64,000 nt of DNA from Myxococcus stipitatus DSM 14675 (lineage in GTDB: Bacteria; Myxococcota; Myxococcia; Myxococcales; Myxococcaceae). The stretch lies in the NCBI RefSeq assembly GCF_000331735.1, contig NC_020126.1, positions 6,342,501 through 6,406,500 of the forward strand, written 5' to 3'. A program made the translations under genes and the position numbers. The notes beneath the pieces were generated by a model. It did no database searches, had not been told where the DNA came from, and saw only the letters and a list, made by a program, of their open reading frames with translations. Below, piece by piece: positions 18,214-33,400 of this stretch (position 1 is its first letter; the number at the start of each line of letters is the position of its first letter).

Positions 18214-19260
18214 CTACGGCATCTCTCGACGTGCTCCGCGCTCGTCCAGCGGGGCCTCGAGCTGCCCCTGCTCCTCCTGGATACGCCGCGCCCACCGCCT
18301 GCGCTCCACGCTCCGCTCGTAGGCTCGCCGCCCCAGCCACTCCATCGCGCCAATCTTGAACGCGAAGGACGCCGTCGCGAACGCGGGCTCCCCGAGCGAC
18401 GACCAGCCCCAGTCCCCCTGTGCGCGGGTGATGCGCCGCTCCTCCCCTTCGTAGTCCGAGGACCGCAGCTCCACCGTGTCCACGATGACGCCCTCCTCTT
18501 CCTCCCCCAGCGCGCACAGCCGCGCTCCCCGCGACGACACGATGGACGAGCGACCCAGGAACCGGTCCGTCTTCACCATCCTCCCCATCAGCCCCGGGAG
18601 CGGGCCCTCCCATGGCCCACACTGATTCGCGAGCACCACCGGCACGCCGAAGTGCCGGGCATAGCGGACCGGCAGCGACTCCATCTGCCGACAGGATGCC
18701 TCGATGAGCGCTCGCGGAAAGCTCCAGGGGTTCTCCTTCCCCACCCCGTAACAGTGCGGCATGAGATGGAGCTGGGCCCGCGAGTCCTCGATGCACCTCG
18801 CCAGGTCGTTGAAATGATTGTCCGCGCAGATCCCCACGCTGATGCGCCCCAGCGCGCAATCAATCACACACGGGTCGTCCACACTGCCCCGGAACCCATA
18901 CGCTTCATACGAAGGCGCCCGACGCTTGCGCACCCGGTCCACCTTCCCTCCGGGCGAAATCAAGACGAAGGTGTTGAAGAAGTCCTCTCCCTCCACCTCC
19001 AGGAGGGAGGCCCCCAGGAACACCTTCCCCAGGTCCGCCTCCTGTCTCAGGAAGCGGACAGTGGGCCCCTCCAAGGTCTCCGCCCACTGCCAGAGCTCGG
19101 GGCTCCGCACGTACCCCGTGACGGAGAACTCCGGGAGCAGCACCAGTCGCGCCCCCTGCGCCACCGCCTGCCGGATGAACGGCCGCGCATGCTCCAGGTT
19201 GTGCCGCACGCGCCCGTTCTCCGAGCGGAGCTGCAACGCGGCGACACGAAGCGAGTCCAT
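18214..19260 (-). CDS. Nitrilase-superfamily amidohydrolase (MelK/CtaK type)
   Basis: 348 residues with the Glu-Lys-Cys triad of carbon-nitrogen hydrolases: Glu44 in LLPEFSVTGY, Lys112 in VRKRRAPSYE and Cys145 in VGICADNHF. It is the last gene of the operon, 15 bp after the methyltransferase. In melithiazol and cystothiazole biosynthesis a nitrilase-like enzyme hydrolyses the terminal amide left by the glycine/monooxygenase module to a free acid, which is then O-methylated. The presence of this enzyme and a suitable methyltransferase next to a MtaG-type module is the reason to predict a methyl ester product rather than an amide as in myxothiazol A. The naming is by context and architecture, not by alignment. 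Confidence 0.85.
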   Translation of the reverse strand: MDSLRVAALQLRSENGRVRHNLEHARPFIRQAVAQGARLVLLPEFSVTGYVRSPELWQWAETLEGPTVRFLRQEADLGKVFLGASLLEVEGEDFFNTFVLISPGGKVDRVRKRRAPSYEAYGFRGSVDDPCVIDCALGRISVGICADNHFNDLARCIEDSRAQLHLMPHCYGVGKENPWSFPRALIEASCRQMESLPVRYARHFGVPVVLANQCGPWEGPLPGLMGRMVKTDRFLGRSSIVSSRGARLCALGEEEEGVIVDTVELRSSDYEGEERRITRAQGDWGWSSLGEPAFATASFAFKIGAMEWLGRRAYERSVERRRWARRIQEEQGQLEAPLDERGARREMP

Positions 19261-19275
19261 GGACGATGGAGCCGA

Positions 19276-20163
19276 CTACGCGACGCGCGCGTGGACGATG
19301 TTCAGGATGTTCGACGTGTGGCAGAGCAGCTCGCCGTTGCTCTTCGTCAGGTACTCGCGCTCCATGTCCGCGGAGCCGATTCGCGAAATCACCTCCAGCC
19401 CCTGCTGGCGCAGGTACGCGTCCGAGTCATCCTCCTCGATGCCGAACGTCATGGGATGTCCCATCGACGCCAGCTGCCGCCCCCACTGTCTGGAATCAGG
19501 GTAGCGGACGTCCCCTCGCAGGGCCCCCAGGGCCACGTAGTCGAAGGCAATGCTGCTCCCGCGCGGCGTGTGGCGCACCACGAAGCCCAGCGTCCGGCTG
19601 ACGCTCTGCTCCGTCAGGTACATGCTCACGCCCTCCCAGAGGAAGAACGTCCGCAGCGAGGAGTCGAAGCCCCACGCGGGCAGGACATCCTCCAGCCGGT
19701 GGACATCGAAGTTGATGGGCACGTAGTTGACCCAGTCCGGCACCGCCCCCAACAGCGCATCCAGGCGCTCCTTCTTGCGTCGCTGCGTCGACGGCAGGTC
19801 CAGCTCGAAGACGCGGACGCCCTCCAGCCGCTCGCGGAACCGGTACGCCCGGCTGTCATAGCCCGCGCCGAGCAGCACCACCTGCCGCGCCCCATCATCG
19901 AGCGCCTGCTGGAACAGCGCATCCAGATGCAGCGTGCGCGCCGTGGCGAAGCCATACGCCCCCGGCAGCTTGCGCCCGAAGTGGTTCTTGAACCACGCCC
20001 GCACAGGCGCCACCGAGAGCAGCGCGCGTGAGACCGGGTCCAGGAAGTCCTCCGCCATGAAGTCGGGGTTGCGGACGCTGGCGTCTTCTTCACGCGCCCC
20101 CAGGGCTCGCCACATCGCCACGCCCAGCGCGGTCCTATCGGCTTCTCGCTTGTCCTTGTTCAT
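19276..20163 (-). CDS. LCMT/TIGR00027-like SAM methyltransferase (MelJ/CtaJ type)
   Basis: 295 residues. The SAM-binding motif is VVLLGAGYDSRAYRF (95-109), typical of the leucine-carboxyl-methyltransferase-like family rather than ordinary O-methyltransferases. VFELDLPSTQ follows with the acidic ribose ligand, and LWEGVSMYL is the family's conserved block. Such enzymes methylate carboxylates or hydroxyls; the melithiazol methyltransferase was described as a new subclass acting on the free acid. Here it should form the terminal methyl ester after the nitrilase-like enzyme. ATG 20163 overlaps the preceding stop (ATGA), so it is translationally coupled. Substrate assignment is inference. Confidence 0.83.
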   Translation of the reverse strand: MNKDKREADRTALGVAMWRALGAREEDASVRNPDFMAEDFLDPVSRALLSVAPVRAWFKNHFGRKLPGAYGFATARTLHLDALFQQALDDGARQVVLLGAGYDSRAYRFRERLEGVRVFELDLPSTQRRKKERLDALLGAVPDWVNYVPINFDVHRLEDVLPAWGFDSSLRTFFLWEGVSMYLTEQSVSRTLGFVVRHTPRGSSIAFDYVALGALRGDVRYPDSRQWGRQLASMGHPMTFGIEEDDSDAYLRQQGLEVISRIGSADMEREYLTKSNGELLCHTSNILNIVHARVA

Positions 20164-21185
20164 ATGCCCCCCACTCGAATCGCAGGCGCTGTGTCCTCCA
20201 CCACCGCCATCGCCTCCTGCGCGACAATGCGGTTCTCCTGCATCCCCAGGTGGATGACACCGTCGGGACTGGTGATGGAGGCTCGGATGACATCGCCCTC
20301 TTTCAGATAGGCGGCCGGGTTGCTCGACTTCAGGATGAGCTTCGCCAGCGTCCTGTCCGACAAGAAGAGGCGCATGAAGCTCCCCACGCTCCGCGCCAGC
20401 CGGGACACCGTCCGTCCCGCGGCGACACCGCTCGGAGTCCCCGTCAGCACGAGGTCTCCAGGGTACAAGTCCATGACCTCGGAGAGCTCCGAGAGCGTCT
20501 CCTCCGGCGGGTAGATCATCTCCGCCGTGCTCGCGCTCTGACGGAGCTCGCCGTTGACGGATAAGGACAGCCGCAAGTCCATCAGCCGGCCCCGGTCCTC
20601 GGGTGAGAGCAGGTAGAGGAAGGGGCCCACCGGGCAGAACGTCCGGAAGCTCTTGGCCTTGTGCCACTGGCCTTCGAGGAGCTGAAGGTCCCTGGCGGAG
20701 ACGTCATTGGCCATCACCAGGCCCGCGACGACTTCGTGCAGCCGCTCTCGCGTCACCTGCATGGGCTGATGGAGACCTCGGCCGATGACGAGCCCCAGCT
20801 CGATTTCGTAGTCGAGCATCCGCACCCGCTGAGGTCGGACGATGTCGCCCCTGCTCGACGTGAGGGACGAGGACGCCTTGCGGAAGAACTGGTTGAAGTC
20901 CTTCGTGTCCGGGTCCTGTCCCACTTCCAACATGTGGCTGCGGTAGTTCTGCCCCTGACACACCACATTGCAGGGAGATGTCACCGGGCTGAGCACCTCG
21001 ACTTCGCTCAGGGGCTGCCCCTTCCCGCCGCCTCCCGTCGACATGGCCCAGGCGCGCTCCTGACCACTCTCCAGGAACTCAGCCAGGGATACGTATTTCC
21101 CGGGGATGGGGACCACCTGCCCCGCTCGAACCCACCCCCACCGGACCTCGCCGCCCGCCTTGAATCTCGCGATGTGAATACCCAT
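20160..21185 (-). CDS. Fumarylacetoacetate hydrolase (FAH) family protein in the biosynthetic operon
   Basis: 341 residues from ATG 21185; a GTG at 21194 is an alternative. The FAH fold is shown by GQNYRSHMLE, the metal ligands in MLDYEIELGLVIG (Glu127, Glu129) and Asp161 in ANDVSARD, and the C-terminal block LYPGDLVLTGTPSGV. Family members cleave or hydrate 2-oxo or 1,3-dicarbonyl compounds, or decarboxylate oxaloacetate-like acids, using Mg or Mn. It starts 15 bp after the terminal NRPS gene and overlaps the methyltransferase by four bases, so it belongs to the operon. I know of no assigned step for it. Possible roles are removing the glyoxylyl remnant after amide release, editing a beta-keto intermediate, or modifying the product. 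Confidence 0.8.
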   Translation of the reverse strand: MGIHIARFKAGGEVRWGWVRAGQVVPIPGKYVSLAEFLESGQERAWAMSTGGGGKGQPLSEVEVLSPVTSPCNVVCQGQNYRSHMLEVGQDPDTKDFNQFFRKASSSLTSSRGDIVRPQRVRMLDYEIELGLVIGRGLHQPMQVTRERLHEVVAGLVMANDVSARDLQLLEGQWHKAKSFRTFCPVGPFLYLLSPEDRGRLMDLRLSLSVNGELRQSASTAEMIYPPEETLSELSEVMDLYPGDLVLTGTPSGVAAGRTVSRLARSVGSFMRLFLSDRTLAKLILKSSNPAAYLKEGDVIRASITSPDGVIHLGMQENRIVAQEAMAVVEDTAPAIRVGGI

Positions 21186-21200
21186 TCCAAACACCTCGCC

Positions 21201-24200
21201 TCAACGCGCCGCGACGGGCGCACCGAGCTCCTCCAGAACAACGGCCATCCGGTCCGCGACCTCACGAACGTAAGGTGCCTGCAGCATCGTGTAGTGATTG
21301 CCGGGGACCCGCTGCATCCGCGCTTGTGACAAACGTTCACCCCAGCTCTCCGCGGGGGCTGGCATCGGCTCCTCCCTGTTCGCGATCAACTGCTCGGCTT
21401 GAAGGAAGAGCACCCTGCCGGCGTAGGGCTCCGGTCGATACCGTGCCAACGCCCGCGCGTTCCGCTCGAAGACACGGAAGCGCTGCTCCAGCTCCGGCAG
21501 CTCGACCCCCGGCAAGGCTCCGAGCGCCTTCGCATGCTCCACCAGATAACGAAGCCGGCCCCCCTCATCGAGCGACTCCAGCCGCGCGGGGTCCAGCCGC
21601 GCCGCCGCTGTTCCTCCGAGCAGGTCCGTGGCGAACCATGCCATCAGCGCGCCAGGCTCCTGCGCCCGCTGGTAGAGCTCCGGTGACCAGGTCTCCAACA
21701 GCACGAGCAGCTCCACGTGTTCGCCAGTCGCCTCCAGCTGCCGCGCCATCGCTTGCGCGACAATCCCACCCGTGGACCAGCCGCCCAGCCGGTATGGACC
21801 GCTCGGACGCACCCGGCGCACCTCCTCCAGGTAGCGCGCCGCCATCTCCTCGACGGAGCAGGAGTCCGAGTCCATCAACGCCTGCAGCGCGAAGAACGGC
21901 TGCCGAGGCCCCAGCTGCCGAGACAGCGGCGCGTAGCACAGGACGTCTCCGCCCGTCGGATGCACGAAGAAGAGCGGAGGCTTGTCTCCCGTCTCCTGGA
22001 TTCGCACGAGGGGCTCGCGGACACGCGCACCGCCCTCCTGTCGGCGCAGCAGGTCCGCCAGGTCCTGGATGGTGTCCGCCTGGAACAGGAGCGACACGGG
22101 GAGCGGACGGCCGAACCTCGCGCGCAGCCGGGACATCAGGCGGACCGCGAGCAAGGAGTGACCTCCCAGCGCGAAGAAGCCGCTGGTGACCCCGATGGGG
22201 CGCAGGTCGAACAGCTCCTCCCACAGCGACACGAGCTCCAGTTCCAGTGCATCACGAGGCGCGACGTAGGCCGCGGAGACCTCGCGCGCGGGGGCGTCGG
22301 GAAGCGGGAGCGCACGCACGTCCAGCTTCTGGTTGGGCGTCATGGGCAACGCCTCGAGCTGGACGAAGTGGGCGGGAATCATCGACGCCGGGAGTTGCTC
22401 GCGCAGTCGCCTCGACAGCTCCGACGGTGAGACGTTCGTCACCACGTAGGCAATCAGCGACACCTCACCCGCTGCATCCGGGCGAGCCACCACCACCGCC
22501 TGCGGAACATCCGGGTGCCTCCGCAGCGCCGCTTCAATCTCTCCCAGCTCGATGCGCACTCCACGCACCTTCACCTGGGTATCGAGTCGCCCCAGGAACT
22601 CGATGCGTCCATCGGCGGCGTGCCGCGCCAGGTCTCCGGTCCGGTACATGCGATCGCCCGGCCTCGTCCCCCAAGGGTCGGGCATGAAGCGCTCCGCCGT
22701 CAGCTCCGGACGGTGCAGGTAGCCTCGCGCCACGCCTTCCCCGCCGATGAAGACTTCACCCGGGACACCCAGCGGGACGGGCCTCAGCCGCGGGTCCAGC
22801 ACGTACATCCGCGTGTCCGCGATGGGCCGGCCGATGGTGACTCCTACGTCGCCATCGCGAACCCCATCGAACGAAGACCAGATGGTCGTCTCCGTGGGCC
22901 CATACATGTTGAGGACGTCCCCCTCGACGTGCTCGAGGACCTGCCGCGCCAGCGCCACGGGAAACGGCTCTCCTCCAACGAGCAGCTTCTCGAGTGGACG
23001 CAGGGACTCCGCGCCTTCGGGCTCCAGCAGCAGCATCCGCAGCATCGACGGCGTGCATTGGAAGTGGGTGACGCCGTGCCGGGCGATGAGCGTGGGGATG
23101 TCATCCTCGGGGGCCTCGCTCGGCTGGCACCGCTCCTTCAGTGCAGCGAGCGTGTGCAGCCCCGCGAGCGTCGACTCCACATCCACGCCGAAGTCGATGA
23201 GACAGGCGACCTCGTCCACGCCGAGCTCACGCAGCTTCTCCAACAAGGGCAGGCAGGACTCCACATCGCCAAACAGGCCCATCTGGTGGAAGTACCGGTC
23301 CACGGCCCTCGACAGCAGCAGGTCGACGTCCTCTTCGCTCAGGGACTCCAACGCTTCGCCGTGAGGCAGTGGCCCGATGACCGAGCGCAGCAGCCCCAGC
23401 GAGCTCTTCAGGTACTGCCGCAGCGGCGCATCCACTTTCTGGCGAACGGCCTCGACGTCCTCGCCCATGAAGGTGTGGAGCATGAGCGTGACGTGGCCTC
23501 GACCGGGGCCATGTCCGGCGGACTTCCAAGCCGCTCGGTAGAGCTGGAGCTTCTTCGACAGCTCGGGGAGGTTCTGTCCCAGCAGGTGCGTGAGCACGCT
23601 GGCCCCCGCCTCTCCGGCCGCGCGGAAGGTCTCCGGGTTGCCCGCCGCCGTCACCCACACGGGGACCTCGGGCTGGATGGGACGTGGCTGTGATTGGACC
23701 CGAACGTCCTGCCCCTGGCCATTCCGGAAGGACACGGCGTCGCCCTTCCACAGCTTCCGGACGAGGGCGACCTGCTCGAAGAACTGGCTCCGCGCATCGG
23801 CGAAGCGTTCGGGCGCGAGGACGAAGTCGTTGGGGTGCCACCCCGACGCGAACGAGAGGTCCACGCGTCCCCCCGACAGGTTGTCGACGACGGCCCACTC
23901 CTCGGCGACGCGGATGGGGTTGTGCAAGGGAAGCACGATGCTCCCCGCCCGGAGCCGGATGTTCCGCGTCGTCGCCGCCAGCGCCGCGCTGACGACGGAG
24001 GGATTCGGGTACAGCCCTCCGAAGGCATGGAAGTGCCGCTCGGGTGTCCAGACCGCCGTGAAGCCGTGCGCGTCGGCGAAGCGCGCACCCTCCAACAGGA
24101 GCCGGTACTTGTCCCTCGCGTGCTCCCGCTCGTCGCTCGCGAAGTAGAACAGGCTGAACTCGAGCGGCTTGCGCGAACCCTCGCGCGACACGGGCTTGCG

Positions 24201-26416
24201 GCCGACGCCTTGCTCACCGCGGAGCACCACCTGAAAGCCTCGGGTCAGCGAGTACAGGAGCTCCAGCACCGAGATGTCGAACGACATGCTCGTCGTCGCC
24301 AGCCAGACACCGGGCGACGTCCCCTCCAGCGCGTCATCCATCGCCGCGAAGAAGCGCTCGATGTTGCGATGACAGACCAGAACCGCCTTCGGGCGCCCCG
24401 TGGACCCCGAGGTGTAGAGCGTGTACGCCACGTTCTCCGCGCCCACACCGCTCGACGGCGGTTCCTCGGCCGCGGGCTCCTCGGCGTCCAGCCACACGAC
24501 CTTCACTCGCGCGTCCTCCGGCAACACGCGCAGCCGCGACTCGGACACCACCACCGGTGCTCGCGAGTCCGTGAGCATGTACGCGAGCCGCTCCGCGGGA
24601 TAGGTCGGGTCCATGGGCACGTAGGCGCCCCCCGCCTTCAGGATGCCCAGCATGCCCACCACCATGCCGGCCCCTCGCGAGACACAGAGTCCCACGCGGA
24701 CCTCCGGCCCCACGCCCAGCGCCCGCAGTCGATGCGCCAGCCGGTTCGCCTGGAGGTCCAGCTCGCGGTAGCTCAAGCGCTCGCGGCCTGAAATCAACGC
24801 GACCGTGTCCGGCGTGCGCTGGACCTGCTCCTCGAACAGCCCATGGATGCAGACCTCTCGCACGGGACCTTCCGTCGAGGTGTCGTTCCAGGTCTCGAGC
24901 ACCTCGCGGCGCTCCTCCGACGTCAACAGCGGGAGGTCCGACACGCGCTGGTCACGAGACTCGACGATGGCTTCCAACAGCGTCGTGAGGTGCCCCACCA
25001 TGCGCAGGGCTTGGGCCTCGTCGAACAGGTCCGTGCGGAACTTCAGCACGCCGCCCAGCGAGTCCTCTGTCTCGGACAACTCCAGGGACAGGTCGAACTG
25101 TCCTTGCTGCTGGGGGAGGTCGAACGGGCGAAGCACCAGCCCTCCGGCCGCGGCTCCCTGGTAGATGTCTCCCTTGGGGGTCGGCTGGAGCATGAAGACA
25201 GCCTGGAAGAGGGGCGAACGGTCCGCGTGGCGTTCCGGGTTCAACTTCTCCACGAGCAGGTGGAATGGGAAGTCCTGGTGCGCGAGCGCACCGACGACGG
25301 TCTGTCGGAGCTGCCGGAGGAGGTCTCGGAAGACAGGGTCCCCCGAGAGGTCGCCCCGCAGGACCACCATGTTCATGAAGTTGCCGACCACCTTCGCGAA
25401 CTCGGGCTGGGTCCTCCCGAGCGAGGGAGACCCCACGAGGAGGTCCTCCTGTCCCGAGTACCGATGCAGAAGCACCAGGTACGCGGCGAGGAGCAGCGTG
25501 TAGAGCGTGACGCCCTCCTGCTCACAGATGGCCCGCAGCTGTCGAGGGAGCGTCCCCCGCAGCAGCACGGGCACGGACGCCCCCGCGTAGGTCTGCACCG
25601 AGGGCCTCGGCTTCGCGAATGGCAGGTCCAGCGACGACGGCGCCCCCGCGAGCTGCTTCGACCAGTAGTCCCACAGGCGTTGCCCGGTGGCACCCGCGAG
25701 CATCTCCGACTGCCAGCGGACGTAGTCCGTGTACGTCGCCCGAGGAGCGGGGAGCGCGGCGGGGACACCTGCCTTCTCCGCTGGATAGAGGTGCCGCAGC
25801 AGCTCCTCGCCCAGGATGAGCAGCGACCAGCCGTCGTAGACGATGTGGTGGATGGCGATGAGCAGCACGTGCTCCCGAGCGGTTCGGGAGAACAGGTGCA
25901 CTCGCATCAACGGCCCCTGCTCCAGGTCGAACGGCGCCTCGTAGGCGCGGGTGACGCGGGCGCGCAGGGCCTCGGGCTCCTCGTCCGTCGCGAGGACGTG
26001 CTCGAAGCAGAGGGAGTCCCGCCGCCGCACCTTCTGGACGGGCTGTCCCCGCCGCGTGCCGAAGGTCGTCCGCAACACGCCGTGCCGCTCCACCAGTCGT
26101 TGGCAGGCGCGACGCAGGGCCGGGACGTCCACCTCGGTGACGATGCGAAGCGACAGCGCCGTGTTGTAGGCGATGCTGTCCGGAGCCAGCTGCGCGACGA
26201 ACCAGAGCGCCTGTTGTCCATGCGAGAGCGGGTGGATGGACTCGCCATCCGCCGCGTCCTGGCGGAGGTGGTTCACCAGCGCGTCCTTGTGCGTGGACAG
26301 CAGCGACAGGGCCTCGGGAGACAGGGCTCCCTTCGGCGCGCGGTACTTCAGCCGCTCGCCTTCGACCCACAGCGTGATGCCCTGCCGGGACAGCTCCGCG
26401 ACGAGCTCGCCGGCAA

Positions 26417-26420
<4 letters not shown>
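21201..26420 (-). CDS. NRPS module C-A(luciferase-like monooxygenase)-PCP-TE, glycine, amide-forming (MtaG/MelG type)
   Basis: 1739 residues. Order: TubC_N docking domain (1-55); condensation domain with HHIVYDG (191-197); adenylation domain with A3 YTSGSTGRPKAV (about 669) and A4 FDISVLELL; an inserted FMN-dependent luciferase-like monooxygenase (about 745-1090); A5 NMYGPTETT (about 1170) and A10 NQKLDV; PCP GGHSLLAV (Ser about 1420); thioesterase GGWSTGG (Ser1549). The specificity residues read DILQ-VGM-IW, the glycine code. In MtaG this layout hydroxylates the alpha carbon of bound glycine, which collapses to leave a terminal amide. It should do the same here as last step on the line. Start GTG 26420 overlaps the upstream stop (GTGA). 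The downstream nitrilase and methyltransferase then turn amide into ester. Confidence 0.93.
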
Positions 26421-30482
<4,062 letters not shown>

Positions 30483-30490
<8 letters not shown>

Positions 30491-33400
30491 GTGTGCCCCC
30501 TCCCGGCAGTGATTGGACCAGCGAGTCCAGCGCGGACTCCGACATCCGGTCCGCCTCGCTCAACAGTTCGAGAATGCGTTCGTCCTTCGACAGGGCGTCC
30601 GGCTCCGGCAACGAGGCCATGAGCGCCGCGAGCGCGGGCACTTCCCTCGACAGGTACTCGGACAGCTCCGCGACCGAGGGATGCTCGAACGCCAGCGTCG
30701 ACGGGAGCTTGTGTCGCAGGTTCCGCTCGAGCTGGTTCTTCAGCTCCACGGACATCAGCGAGTTCATCCCCATCTGGAAGAAGCCTCGCCGAGGCTCCAG
30801 CGTCGCGGGCTCCGCCCCCAGCACCCGCGCCGCCTCGCGCCGGACGTAGTCCTGAAGCACCGCGTGGCGGCGACCCGAGGGCGCCTCTTCCAACCACACC
30901 AACAGCTCGGGCCGGTCCACGCTCGCGCGCGCCGCCGTCCCCTCCACCGCCAGGTGTTCGAGCAACGGACGCCGCCGCCGCGCCTCGTGAAGCGGCTTGA
31001 ACCGAGCCCAGTCCACCGCCGCCACGGTGCGCTGGGTGATTCCCGCGTCCACCAGGCGCCCCAGCATCGAGAGCGCCGCGGACGTGGGCACCACGTCCAA
31101 CCCCACCTGCGAGAAGAAGCGCCGAGCCTCCTCCGAGCCCGCCATTCCCCCCTCGCTCCAGCGGCCCCAGTTGACGCTCGTTGCGGGGAGTCCTCGCGCC
31201 TTTCGATGGTGGGCCAGCGCGTCCAGGAAGTGGTTCGCCGACGCATAGGCCGCCATGCCTTGCGAGCCCCACACGGACGCCGCGGAGGAGAACAGCACGA
31301 AGCAATGCAGCGGCAGGTCCTGGGTCAGCTCGTGCAACAGCCACGCACCCAGCGCCTTGGGTTGGAACACGGAGGTGAGGACCCGCGCGTCCGTCTCCAT
31401 CCACGCGCGGGGCTCGGCGGTTCCAGCCGCGTGGAGGATGCCCACGAGGGGAACAGGGCCCCTCCGGCACTCGGCGATGAGCGCACGAACCTGGTCGGGC
31501 TCCCCCATGTCACAGCGCACGTACCGCACGGACGTGCCTTGGGCCTGGAGTCCTCGGAGCGCTTGGAGCGCGGCGGCATGAGGGTTGTTCTCAGGGAGCG
31601 CGTCCCAGGTTCCCGGCTCGGGCAGCTCGGTGCGCCCCGCCAGGACGAGGTGCCGGACACCTCGTGCGACGAGCCAGCTGGCCGTCCTGAGACCGAGGCC
31701 GCCGAGTCCACCGGTGATGAGGTACACGCCGTCGCCGCGCCAGGCGGAGTCACGCGCGGGCGGAGGCTCGCGCCGCATCAGCCGCGCCACATGGCGCTTG
31801 TGCCCACGAAGCACGAGCTGGTCCTCGCCATCCGAGGTGCACAGCTCGTCGCACAGCGCATCCAGCTCTGCTTCAGCCGGCGCGGGTGACACGTCCACCA
31901 TCCCGCCCCAACGCTCGGGGTGCTCCAGTGCGAGGACTCGACCCGCGCCCCAGAGCGGCGCCTGCGCGACGGACACCCGGTCCCCCTCCGCGACCGCCTG
32001 CGCGCCTTGGGTCACCAGCCATACTCGCGCGGCGTCGCCCAGGCGCTGCGTCAGCGTCAGCACACTCCCGCAGCCGAGCTTCAGCGCTTCGCTTGTCGCC
32101 GACGCCTCGGGAGCCAGAGCGTCCGGCAGATCCAGGCTCCACAGGTGCACCACGCCTCGAACGGCGCCCCGGTTCTCCGCGACCCATGCGTCGAGGACTC
32201 GCTGCCAGTCCGCGGGGGCGTCCGGACGGACATCCGCGCGGCCCGTCTCCGTCCTCTCCGGGGCGGGTGGCGCATGAAGCAGCAGGCAGCGTTCACCGCG
32301 TGCGCGCAGCCTCGTGGCCAGTGCCTCTCCGACGCCCTTGCAGTCGCAGAGGAGCAGCCAGCTTCCTTCCTTCGCGGCCTTCGTCGCCACGTCGCGCCGG
32401 GCCTGTTCGGGCCAGGTCAGCTCGTAGAGCCACTCACGCGCGACCGACGCCTCCGCGTCCTCCGGTGGCGCCGCCCATGCGCCCCCATCCTCGAAGACCG
32501 TCAGGGGCGTCAGCGCGCCGAGCTTCGCGCGATTCACCCGCGCCAGGTACGAACCACCCGCATACGTGTCCTTCTGCGCGACCAGCAGGGCATAGCTCAT
32601 CAGCCCCTTCTCGAGCGCCTTGCCGAAGTTGCGCATGGCATCGAAGTTCCGCTTCACCAGGTCGCTCAGCTGGAAGTGCCGGGCCACGAGCTCCAGGTGT
32701 TGGTCGAACCCCGGGTCATCGAGGAAGTTCGCCGCCTCACGGCTGATGTCGACACTCTCCACCAGACGGAACTGGTGACGGGCCAGGAGCTCCGCCCATT
32801 CCTCCGCGTTGACGTTGTACGACGCGGTCTCCTCGACGTTGATGGCCGAGGCCCCGTTGGCGATGAAGTCCGCCATGAGCAGGAACCCACCATTGTGGAG
32901 CGCCCGCGAGAGGTTCGCGAACAGCGCCCCCTTGTCGGCGATGTGCGTGGCGACCTCGAAGCCGAAGGCCACGTCGTAGCGGTCCGGAAACGCCTCCTTC
33001 GCGCTGTCCCGCGCGAAGACCCGGACCCGACCTTGAAGGCTCCGCGCCCGGACTCGCTCGGTGTCCAAGGATGCCTGCTCCGCGGAGATGGTGTAGCCAT
33101 CCAGCTCCAGGTGCGGGTGCTTCCGGGCCAGCGAGATGAGGTCCGAGGCATAGCCACAGCCGAAGTCGAGCACCTTGCTCACCGAGGACCAGCGCACGCC
33201 CCGGAACAACACCGACCGCAGCCCCCGCTGGCCTTCCAGCAGCAGCGCGGCGTGCTCCGGTTGCTCCGCGAGCCCATAGACACTCTTGAGCCAGGAGAAC
33301 CCAGGCACCCGCTGTCGCTGGATGCCGAACGTCAGGTAGACCTCGTCCAGCGCGAGCACCCGCGCGCCCTCCGCGGAGTCGTCATAGAAACGCGAGGGTG

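Noticed and set aside
18124..20031. 635-residue plus-strand frame opposite the methyltransferase and nitrilase genes
   Set aside because: Arg/His/Pro-rich antisense frame without family pattern; the opposite strand has intact catalytic motifs.
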